64,000 nucleotides of DNA from Microcella alkalica (lineage in GTDB: Bacteria; Actinomycetota; Actinomycetes; Actinomycetales; Microbacteriaceae). Within the stretch, counting starts at the first letter, position 1. Each line of letters opens with the position of its first letter. The DNA lies in the NCBI RefSeq assembly GCF_014137945.1, contig NZ_JACGWX010000006.1, positions 146,961 to 210,960 of the forward strand, read 5' to 3'. The translations under genes were made by a program, and so were the position numbers. Below the pieces are notes generated by a model. That model saw nothing but the letters and a program-made list of their open reading frames with translations, did no database searches and was not told where the DNA came from. Shown in pieces: positions 49,350 to 56,064 of the stretch.

Positions 49350-52300
49350 ATGACCTCCTCATTCGACAGCACGAATCCTGAACCTCCTGCCAGCAGCTAC
49401 GACTTCACCGCGAACCCGGGGCCGCACCTCGACCCCGCACCTGGACTGCCGGAGTGGACCTCGGGAGACTACGTGGGCCTCGTCGAGGGCCGCGCAGCCG
49501 CGAAGCTCGCATCCTCAGCTGTCGCCCCTCTTGTCGCCGCTGCTCGCGGCTACGCGCGCATCACCGCCGAGTCCGCCGAGGAGTTCGCCAGCAAGCGCGG
49601 TCTGCCGGATCGGCGATCACGCGAAGGCCGCAACTTCCGACAGCTCTTCGCGGATGGTGGGGACGCTCTCGTGCTCCCGTGGTTTCCGATCGAGCAGATG
49701 TCCTCTACCGAACAAGGTCCCACGCCTCCGCGGGCGACCTGCACGCAGGTGAGGCCGTCGAACCCGCGGACGGACGACGCCGGCTCGCTCGTGAAGTACG
49801 AGTTCGTGACCGGGTCGGCATCGGTGATCGACGTCCACCCCGCGATCGCACGAAGCTGGATGCGGTCCGCGTCGAAGGTGATGGTGACTCAGGGCCTCCT
49901 GAAGGCGGACTCGGCTCTATCGGCGCTTCTCCGCGCGCACTACGACGATGCATCCCTCGCCGTTCGGCCGGAGGAACGGGCTGATCGGGGAGCCGCGCTT
50001 CACCGGCTGCGCGAGCTGCTGGACAACATGCCCGTCGTAGACCGCGTGGTCATTCTGGCGATGGGTGGTCCGGGAGGGAGCCGATCGAACCCGGACTGGG
50101 ACGCGATCGATCTGACGGGCAAGGACGTTCTGCTGGCGCTCGACGGGGACCTCGAGACTCGTCATGATGCCTGGTCCAGGGCCAACGAGCTGTACCACTT
50201 CCTGCACTCCGGCAAGCGTGCGTACCCGAGCGTCGTACGCCTCGCAGCGCACCCGCGGGTCCTGCAGGAGCTGGCAGACGGCTCACGGGTGGGTTTCGAT
50301 GACTTCTTCGCGCGATGGGGCGTCTGGTCGGACCTCGGGCAGATGACGGAGATCGACCTGCCCGCAGCACCAAAGCGCGTCGAGCCAATCGAGATCGGCG
50401 ACTGGCGAGTGGCACCGGGAGGAACGGAGACTCAGGAGTTTGTGGCTGTCCGCACTGCGGATGGTCGTTTCGAGAAGGGTCGGGGCGAGTGGGTCACCAG
50501 GATTCCGTTCGGCGCGCGCATCACCGGTCTTGAGACGCATCGAGCGCCTACCGCGGAAGAAAAGGGTGGTCAGCCGTTTGGGGCGGGCACGGCAGGCATT
50601 ACCTATCCGTCGCGGGTGCGGGTCGAGGTCGCCTGGGAGGACGAGTCCGGCGACACGCGCCAGTGCATCGTCAATGGTCCGGCAAGCATCCTGGACCAAA
50701 CGCCCGCTTTCTGGGCGCGTGAAGGTGCGGAGATTCCCGACGACGTTCGACTTCGGCGAGGCTGGCCGCCGGAGCGCGGGCGCCAGTGGCTGCAGGCCAT
50801 GAAGGACAACCGGCCTGCAGAGCTCAGCCGGTCAACTGTCTGGTCGACCATGGGGTGGGTGCCTGCACCGAACTCGAAGTCACAGGCGTTCATCGCGGGG
50901 CGCGACGTCATCGCGGCGAACCCGGAGGTGACCGCTCAGACACGAACCGGAGCAGTCGACAACGTTCTCAGCAACGCTGAGAGATTTGGTCTTCACGACG
51001 TCTACACCGGTCCGGGCCTCACGGATCCGACGGGTCAATACGACCTCGCCAACGATCTCCGCACCCTGCTCGAGTCCTACGTCACCGACACGCCGTGGCG
51101 CGACCTGAGAATCGCGGTCACCATGATGGCCATCGCCCTACGACCGGCCGTCCCGCTCGCCACTTCCGCCGTGGCCTACTTCGTCGGTGCGCCGCAGAAG
51201 GGCAAGTCGTGGTCAGCGCGGCAGATCATGAGCTTCTGGCAGGGCCGTCCGGGCACGTGGCGGAGCACCCTCCCCGGAAGCGCGAACGACACCTTCCCGA
51301 CTTCTGAGGCCGCCATCGGACGGACTCCCATCTGGGTCCTCGACGACCTCGCTCCATCGTCAGATCGCCAGCACGCGAACCGTCAGGAAGCGATGGTGGG
51401 GGACCTCATCCGTGCCACTCACAACCGCGCGGGGAAGCGTCGGATGACCAGCAACATGAGGGAGCGGGAAGTCCCGACGCCCATGGCGCTACTCATTGTG
51501 ACCGCTGAGAACGAGCCGTCGGTGCAGTCAGTCCGCGAGCGATCCGTCGCTGTCGAGTTCCAAGGCCTTCGGCTTGAGCAGATGCAGCGTGCAGATGCGC
51601 TGGCCAACAAGTCCACCACTGCCAGCCGAGTCACTGCGGCCATGATCCGCATGTTCATCACAGACGGCGAGCAGAAAGGTTGGGCAGCCGTAACGGACGA
51701 CCTTCGGACGTACGAAGAGCTGGCTACAGACTCAGCCCGTGACGTGCTGCGCTCGAACGGCATCGCCACGCAGGACACCAGCCGCCCCGCCCAGGCCGCA
51801 GCCGACCTCTCAGTCGGCTTGTACGCCCTTTCTAAGCTCCTTCGGCAGGCGGGGCTGACGAGTGAGGCGCGCGACCTTGACTGGGACGGTGGACGGTGGA
51901 TGCGACTGCTGACCGAACAGGTCAGCCTTGGTCACCTGAACAAGGCAGACGCAGCGCCAGGACGGGTGCTTCTCCGGTGCGTCCGCAACCTCCTCCTCTC
52001 TGGGGTGGCGCACATCGGGAACCTCTCCATCCCCGGTCAACCGCCGCTTGGCGACAACAGCGACATCGCTCTCGGATGGAGCGCGGACAGCAACGGCCAG
52101 TGGCACCCGCGCGGCACGACGATCGGTCACATGATCGTGAACGCGGAGGAGCCGGACCTCATCTGGATCACCCCTGATGACGCGTTCGAACTCGCGCAGA
52201 AGCACTACCCGAGGCTCATCCCGCATGGCACGAAGTCCGAGTCGTCCTGGCGCAACGTCTGGGAGCTCAAACTGACCCACCCCCGGCACCCGACCGCGGC

Positions 52301-52430
52301 GCTCGGGAGGAGCCGGAAGCAGTACCGCTTGCCGAACTCGGACGCCCGCGGCTACGGCGTGCCGATCTCGCTCGCGACGCTCCTGAACTTTGAGGCGGAA
52401 GAGCCCGGCGGCCCGGGCTCCACGGCCTGA
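49350..52430 (+). CDS. Primase-helicase-type replication protein (DUF3854-like N-terminus, ATPase C-terminus)
   Basis: A 1026-residue protein built like the replication proteins of integrative elements and phage satellites. The N-terminal half has a TOPRIM-like DUF3854 layout: VIDVHPAIARSWMRSASKVMVTQGLLKADSAL (about 160-190), KDVLLALDGDLETRHDAW (about 258-275) and GSRVGFDDFFARWG (about 310). The C-terminal half carries an ATPase with Walker A-like VGAPQKGKSWSARQIM (about 615) and Walker B-like PIWVLDDLAPSSD (about 660), then ALLIVTAENEPSVQSVRERSV, a sensor-like block. It probably unwinds or primes at the adjacent repeats. The single-letter motifs diverge from standard helicases, so the family name is tentative. 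Confidence 0.65.
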   Translation: MTSSFDSTNPEPPASSYDFTANPGPHLDPAPGLPEWTSGDYVGLVEGRAAAKLASSAVAPLVAAARGYARITAESAEEFASKRGLPDRRSREGRNFRQLFADGGDALVLPWFPIEQMSSTEQGPTPPRATCTQVRPSNPRTDDAGSLVKYEFVTGSASVIDVHPAIARSWMRSASKVMVTQGLLKADSALSALLRAHYDDASLAVRPEERADRGAALHRLRELLDNMPVVDRVVILAMGGPGGSRSNPDWDAIDLTGKDVLLALDGDLETRHDAWSRANELYHFLHSGKRAYPSVVRLAAHPRVLQELADGSRVGFDDFFARWGVWSDLGQMTEIDLPAAPKRVEPIEIGDWRVAPGGTETQEFVAVRTADGRFEKGRGEWVTRIPFGARITGLETHRAPTAEEKGGQPFGAGTAGITYPSRVRVEVAWEDESGDTRQCIVNGPASILDQTPAFWAREGAEIPDDVRLRRGWPPERGRQWLQAMKDNRPAELSRSTVWSTMGWVPAPNSKSQAFIAGRDVIAANPEVTAQTRTGAVDNVLSNAERFGLHDVYTGPGLTDPTGQYDLANDLRTLLESYVTDTPWRDLRIAVTMMAIALRPAVPLATSAVAYFVGAPQKGKSWSARQIMSFWQGRPGTWRSTLPGSANDTFPTSEAAIGRTPIWVLDDLAPSSDRQHANRQEAMVGDLIRATHNRAGKRRMTSNMREREVPTPMALLIVTAENEPSVQSVRERSVAVEFQGLRLEQMQRADALANKSTTASRVTAAMIRMFITDGEQKGWAAVTDDLRTYEELATDSARDVLRSNGIATQDTSRPAQAAADLSVGLYALSKLLRQAGLTSEARDLDWDGGRWMRLLTEQVSLGHLNKADAAPGRVLLRCVRNLLLSGVAHIGNLSIPGQPPLGDNSDIALGWSADSNGQWHPRGTTIGHMIVNAEEPDLIWITPDDAFELAQKHYPRLIPHGTKSESSWRNVWELKLTHPRHPTAALGRSRKQYRLPNSDARGYGVPISLATLLNFEAEEPGGPGSTA

Positions 52431-52511
52431 ACTTCGATAGTGGCGGGCGTGGCGATGGTCCGCGTCATGAAAACCACAAGTGGGGGCTGTCACTCACTCC
52501 GTCTGCAGCGA

Positions 52512-52919
52512 TCAGGCAAAGAGGGGCTTGGCGTAGAGCTTCTGTAGCTTCGCGATCTTTGCCTTCTGCTCTCGGTCCCAATCCTCGTCATCGTCTTCGA
52601 ACACCTCTTTGGTAAGTCGGACGATGTCGCGGCCGAGGGTGGTCATAGCAGCGTCTACCCATCCGTTCTTCGGCGCGTAGAGAGTCCAACCCGTTTCGCC
52701 CAAGAACGTCTCACCGTCCCCGAACGACACCCGCACCTCCACTCCTGGCTGGCCGCGGTGGTCAACCTTGCCCACGCTCGGCTCCGTGAATCGCACACTG
52801 AGCAGCTCACCGATGTGAGCCAACTCCACCCCGTCGTAGTCGTCGACCACAATCACGACGTTGAACGGAGGGCGCACGCGGCGCTTCATTTCGGCCAGCA
52901 GTTTCGCGGGGAGGTCCAT
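52512..52919 (-). CDS. Hypothetical protein
   Basis: A 135-residue soluble protein not recognised. It has a beta-rich core (FNVVIVVDDYDGVELAHIGELLSVRFTEPSVGKV) and GDGETFLGETGWTLYAPKNGWVDAAMTTLGRDIVRL, then a very acidic segment (FEDDDEDWDREQKAK) and a basic end. It is convergent with the replication gene, 81 bases apart, and its start lies beside a 480-base region without genes. Confidence 0.55.
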   Translation of the reverse strand: MDLPAKLLAEMKRRVRPPFNVVIVVDDYDGVELAHIGELLSVRFTEPSVGKVDHRGQPGVEVRVSFGDGETFLGETGWTLYAPKNGWVDAAMTTLGRDIVRLTKEVFEDDDEDWDREQKAKIAKLQKLYAKPLFA

Positions 52920-53396
52920 GAAGCAATCCTCACACCACGTCGCCCTTCACCGCGTCTACTCGCGAAAGACGGCCACAATGCACGCTCCCGTAGCGAAGAA
53001 CAAACTCGTTGGTGAGACGAAGCCCGATGCGGCACTTCGCCTGCTCCTTTCCGCGCTACCTCGCATCGAGGGTGACAAGGAGATTCGGCCGCGAAGATTT
53101 CGACGACGGCATCGCCATCCGTGTCGTCCCCGCATCGGGCGCGCCGGCGAGAACGCATTCGTGATGCTCGACATCGACGTCCGCGACCTGCAGGCGCTCT
53201 GATGGCGGTAGGCCGCGTCGCGGCCGGCGCCAAAGGGGCATGGCTGATCGACGTCGGTGAGCATCGTCGAGGACGCCGTCGCGGACTCCGTCACGCCGTC
53301 GGTCAACCCGCACTCCGGCGATGAGCTGAAGCGTCATGGTAGCTGGCTGACGGCGATGGAGTGGCTGAGCTCGACCGCGCTAGCGTCGAGCGCCTG
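52920..53396. other. No convincing gene; possible decayed ORF
   Basis: About 480 bases. A plus-strand frame from the ATG at 52979 to 53202 (MHAPVAKNKLVGETKPDAALRLLLSALPRIEG) looks coding for 35 codons, then reads Arg-rich. The +1 frame from about 53080 (FGREDFDDGIAIRVVPASGAP) looks more protein-like, so this may be a frameshifted gene remnant. Nothing else stands out. Confidence 0.35.
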
Positions 53397-53810
53397 TCAG
53401 GCGGCCAGGAGTCGGATCTTGATCCTTTGGGTCTCGCCGTGTGGCACCGTCTGCAATGCATAGGACGTGGGGCCCTGCGGATCATGCTCAAACACGAAAC
53501 GCATGCCCGCGATGAGGGTTGAGACGGTGATCGTCAGCTGCTCGAGACCTCGTAGCTTTTTGTCCGCCACGCCGATCCAGCGCAGACCTGACGCTGCTAC
53601 AGCTTCACGTTCCTCGGGATTCTTCAGCTGCGCCCGGTCACGCGTCACGATGGCGTCGAACGCACGGGCGCGGAGAGTCGAGAGGAGCGGAACGTCCTCC
53701 ATGCCCCGTAGTCGCTCCTCATCACAGGTTCTGAATACGTGCTGCGAGTACACCACTCGGAGCGGTTCCACCACGAATGGCGGAAGGTTCTCGTCCAAAT
53801 AGACCTTCAA
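53397..53810 (-). CDS. PIN-like DUF5615-type toxin
   Basis: A 137-residue protein that starts MKVYLDENLPPFVVEPL, the first acidic motif of DUF5615/PIN-like nucleases, and continues FDAIVTRDRAQLKNPEEREAV with the second acidic pair (TRDRAQ). These domains cut RNA in toxin-antitoxin pairs. The C-terminal 50 residues are extra. It is translated from an ATGA overlap with the DUF433 gene upstream, the common antitoxin-first order for this pair. Confidence 0.75.
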   Translation of the reverse strand: MKVYLDENLPPFVVEPLRVVYSQHVFRTCDEERLRGMEDVPLLSTLRARAFDAIVTRDRAQLKNPEEREAVAASGLRWIGVADKKLRGLEQLTITVSTLIAGMRFVFEHDPQGPTSYALQTVPHGETQRIKIRLLAA

Positions 53811-54424
53811 GCCACACTGCCCTTCACGGACTGATCGAAGTCAAGGGCGTCGCGGGCTGCCTGTGCAGACACGCCAGGGTAGAAGTCGCCCACGTCCTCT
53901 GGCAGCACCGAGCCGTCCCCAACGAGGGCTGCAACAAGGTCGTACGGAATACGGGTACCGGTGATTGTTGGCCATCCGCCGAGGCGCGAGGGGTTGACCT
54001 CGACCCCTTCTCGCGGCCTGAGAAGAGGGTCCACTTTGCGCTGGCGGATCGTTTCGAACTCAGCGAACACGTCAGCGAGCGTGCCAACGGTGCTCTGGCC
54101 GGGTTGTTTCGCAATGTCGACGGCATGCTCGCCCTCGAGATGGACGCCGATGCTCTTCCCAAGCTTGATCAGCTTGTAGCTGGATGGATGCTCGACCATA
54201 TCCAGTTCACGGAGCGTGTCCAGAGACCGCCGAATCAACTGCAGGGGGTGGTCCCCACGGAGCCAAGCGAGGGTGCGGAGCGCGACGATGTCGCGGAAGG
54301 AGTACAAGAAGGGCGGCTTTGCAGATTCGATCTCTGGGACCAGCACACCCGTGTTTCGCCAGTACGCGAGCTGGTGGATCGAGGCGCCACTCATTTTGGA
54401 AGCAAGAGGAATGGGGAACGACAC
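53807..54424 (-). CDS. DUF433 antitoxin with MerR-like N-terminal domain
   Basis: A 205-residue protein. The N-terminus is a MerR-like HTH (LASKMSGASIHQLAYWRNTGVLVPEIESAKPPFLYSFRDIVALRTLAWLR), as in the transcription-factor half of this family. The C-terminal DUF433 domain reads LGGWPTITGTRIPYDLVAALVGDGSVLPEDVGDFYPGVSAQAARDALDFDQSV. DUF433 proteins pair with DUF5615 PIN toxins. This is the last gene before attR, a common place for an addiction module that stabilises an island. Confidence 0.78.
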   Translation of the reverse strand: MSFPIPLASKMSGASIHQLAYWRNTGVLVPEIESAKPPFLYSFRDIVALRTLAWLRGDHPLQLIRRSLDTLRELDMVEHPSSYKLIKLGKSIGVHLEGEHAVDIAKQPGQSTVGTLADVFAEFETIRQRKVDPLLRPREGVEVNPSRLGGWPTITGTRIPYDLVAALVGDGSVLPEDVGDFYPGVSAQAARDALDFDQSVKGSVA

Positions 54425-54815
54425 GTTAGATCGCCCTCGCCCCGGTCATGGGTGCATCCTGACAGACCACGCGATGCAGTTGCTGTCTTTGCTGAGGCAT
54501 ATTTTGCGTTCCGGTTGGGAAGCGGCATCTCCGAGAAAGCATTTGACGCCCGCGCAGTCCTTTCACCGACCTCGTCCATGCCGACGTGGCCGACGCGACC
54601 CGGAGGCATCCCGCCACACCCAAGTGATGCCTTGCGGCTCGAGTGGGCGGGACCGCGCGACCGCGAGCCATTGCGGAGGTCACGCATACGACACGGATTG
54701 CTCGGGAAAGCGGGGGAACATTCGGGATGTGACGGGAACGCCGCTCACCCGAAACTCCCTGATCAGCGGGTCCATTGGGGACTTTTCTGTCAGTGAATAG
54801 CATGGCGAACCCCTC
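54425..54815. other. Terminal island DNA without a gene
   Basis: About 390 bases between the antitoxin start and the right repeat. Frames on both strands are not protein-like. Such a segment next to an att core could hold integrase arm sites, but I see no clear repeats. Confidence 0.4.
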
Positions 54816-54855
54816 TCAGAAGGTTAGGGGTTCGAGTCCCTTCGGGCGCGCAGAT
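54816..54855 (+). repeat. Right attachment site (attR), copy of the tRNA-Arg 3' end
   Basis: A 40-base exact copy of 5943-5982, from the anticodon-stem strand through the T arm (GGGGTTCGAGTCCC) and acceptor GGGCGC. The 5' half of the tRNA is missing, so this is an att remnant, not a tRNA gene. It marks the right end of the island. Confidence 0.93.
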
Positions 54856-54861
54856 CGGAAG

Positions 54862-54885
54862 GCCCTCGCTTCGGCGGGGGCTTTT
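54862..54885 (+). terminator. Rho-independent terminator, probably the original tRNA-Arg terminator
   Basis: GCCCTCGC (54862-54869), loop TTCG, GCGGGGGC (54874-54881) with one G-T pair, then TTTT. It stands 7 bases after attR with no gene before it. Joining it to the tRNA-Arg repeat recreates a normal tRNA-terminator unit, which argues that the island inserted between them. Confidence 0.8.
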
Positions 54886-54938
54886 CCCGTCTCTGGAGAC
54901 GATTCGGAATGCCGCTCGGCACGCGATCCGAGAGAACT

Positions 54939-54973
54939 CTAGACATAAGACGTCCTATCTCTAGAATGCAGGC
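54939..54973 (+). promoter_or_regulatory. Leaderless promoter with sialic-acid-regulon operator
   Basis: TAGAAT (54962-54967) is six bases before the ATG at 54974; CTAGAC (54939-54944) is 17 bases upstream as a -35. ACATAAGACGTC (54943-54954) between them matches the shared operator ACRT(C/A)AGAYGTC also found before the sialidase and the transporter genes. Confidence 0.65.
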
Positions 54974-55990
54974 ATGCCCCACCTCGTCGAATCGCCCGGC
55001 TACGTCGTCGGCGCCTACGCCGTCTCCCGCGCCCATTCCGTCTGGGATGCGCGCGAGGAGGAGGCGCTCTACGACCGGCTTGCGACCGACGACCGGATCG
55101 CCGGGCTCGAGCTGCCGTGGCTGGGTCGGCTCCACCCCCATGACGATGACTGGCTCGCGGCGCACTTCCCGGAGCGGTTCACGGGGATCATCACGAGCAT
55201 TCCGGGTCTCATGTCGCGGATCGCCGGCGACCCTGATCACGGACTCGCGTCGATGAACGAGTCGGGACGCCGCGCGGCCGTCGCCGAGGCGCGGCGGATC
55301 GGAGAGGCGGCCCGGCGCTGGAACGACCGCGAAGGGCGCCGCGTCGTCTCCGCGGTCGAGCTGCACGCTGGGCCGCGAGCCGATCGTGCGGACGCGGGCG
55401 CACTGGCCCGGTCGCTCGACGAGCTCGCACGGGCGGAGTGGGACGGGGCCGAGATCGTGATCGAGCACTGCGACGCGGCGGTCGCCGGGCGGCCGCGGGA
55501 GAAAGGCTTCCTCGGCCTTGACGCCGAGCTCCGCGCGCTCGCGGACGCGCCCGCATCCTGGGGGGTCTCGCTCAACTGGGGTCGATCGGCGCTCGAGCTG
55601 CGCGATGGGGATCGAGTGGTCGAGCACATCGTGGCGGCGCGCGAAGCCGGCCGGCTTCGGGGCCTCATGTTCTCGGGCGCCGCAGCCGAGCCCTCCGCGT
55701 TCGGCGATGCCTGGACGGACGCCCACCTCCCCCTTCAGCGGAGCACGTCTGCTCCGCACGGCGAGCCGACATCGCTCCTGACCGAAGAGGCCGTCGGGGC
55801 CGCCCTCGATGCCGCCCGCGCGTGGTCGTGGTCGGGAGTCAAGGTCGGGTGCGCGGACCGGTCCGCAACGCTCGACGTGCGCGTCGCGATCGTGGACGAG
55901 GCGCTCTCCGCGCTCGATCGCGCTGCTCGCGGGCGCCGCCCACGTGGCGTCGCGGGCTCTCTCAGCCCGGAACCCTTCGAAAAGTATTGA
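54974..55990 (+). CDS. DUF4862 family protein
   Basis: A 338-residue TIM-barrel-like soluble protein. YVVGAYAVSRAHSVWD at the start, LELPWLGRLHPHDDDWLAAHFPERFTGIITSIPGLMSRIAGDPDHGLASMNESGRRAAVAE, ELHAGPRAD, WDGAEIVIEHCDA and GVSLNWGRSALE fit DUF4862, found in actinobacterial sugar-acid loci. The family's function is not known; the layout suggests a sugar-phosphate isomerase or lyase-like fold, but the sequence does not prove it. The ATG at 54974 lies six bases after TAGAAT, so it is leaderless. It is the first gene of the sialic acid block and ends at the sialidase promoter. Confidence 0.62.
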   Translation: MPHLVESPGYVVGAYAVSRAHSVWDAREEEALYDRLATDDRIAGLELPWLGRLHPHDDDWLAAHFPERFTGIITSIPGLMSRIAGDPDHGLASMNESGRRAAVAEARRIGEAARRWNDREGRRVVSAVELHAGPRADRADAGALARSLDELARAEWDGAEIVIEHCDAAVAGRPREKGFLGLDAELRALADAPASWGVSLNWGRSALELRDGDRVVEHIVAAREAGRLRGLMFSGAAAEPSAFGDAWTDAHLPLQRSTSAPHGEPTSLLTEEAVGAALDAARAWSWSGVKVGCADRSATLDVRVAIVDEALSALDRAARGRRPRGVAGSLSPEPFEKY

Positions 55991-56035
55991 TCGCCGCGGC
56001 CCCTCCGCCTATCGTCATGTCTTACATCAGATGTC
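55987..56035 (+). promoter_or_regulatory. Sialidase promoter and operator
   Basis: TTGATC (55987-55992), a 17-base spacer and TATCGT (56010-56015) form a good promoter whose -35 overlaps the upstream stop codon. The operator ACATCAGATGTC (56024-56035), with perfect ACATC/GATGT arms, follows at the transcription start, suiting repression by the GntR protein at 59656-60372. Confidence 0.68.
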
Positions 56036-56064
56036 TGGTGTCCAGGAACGACGAAAGGTCTCCC

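Larger units (their letters stand above)
5983..54855. mobile_element. 48.9-kb genomic island integrated in tRNA-Arg(ACG)
   Basis: The island is bounded by a perfect 40-bp direct repeat (5943-5982 and 54816-54855). It carries a tyrosine integrase with an excisionase-type gene (33.7-35.1 kb), a replication-type ATPase, restriction systems and two toxin-antitoxin-like genes, plus about 27 kb of aromatic and amide catabolism. A terminator hairpin at 54862-54885, just outside the right repeat, probably belonged to the tRNA before insertion. The integrase is not next to either repeat, so the island may be composite. No relaxase, conjugation or capsid gene is recognised, so self-transfer is not supported. 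Confidence 0.85.

Noticed and set aside
54816..54855. A second tRNA-Arg gene
   Set aside because: Only the 3' half is present; the D arm and the 5' acceptor strand are missing, so it is an att copy.
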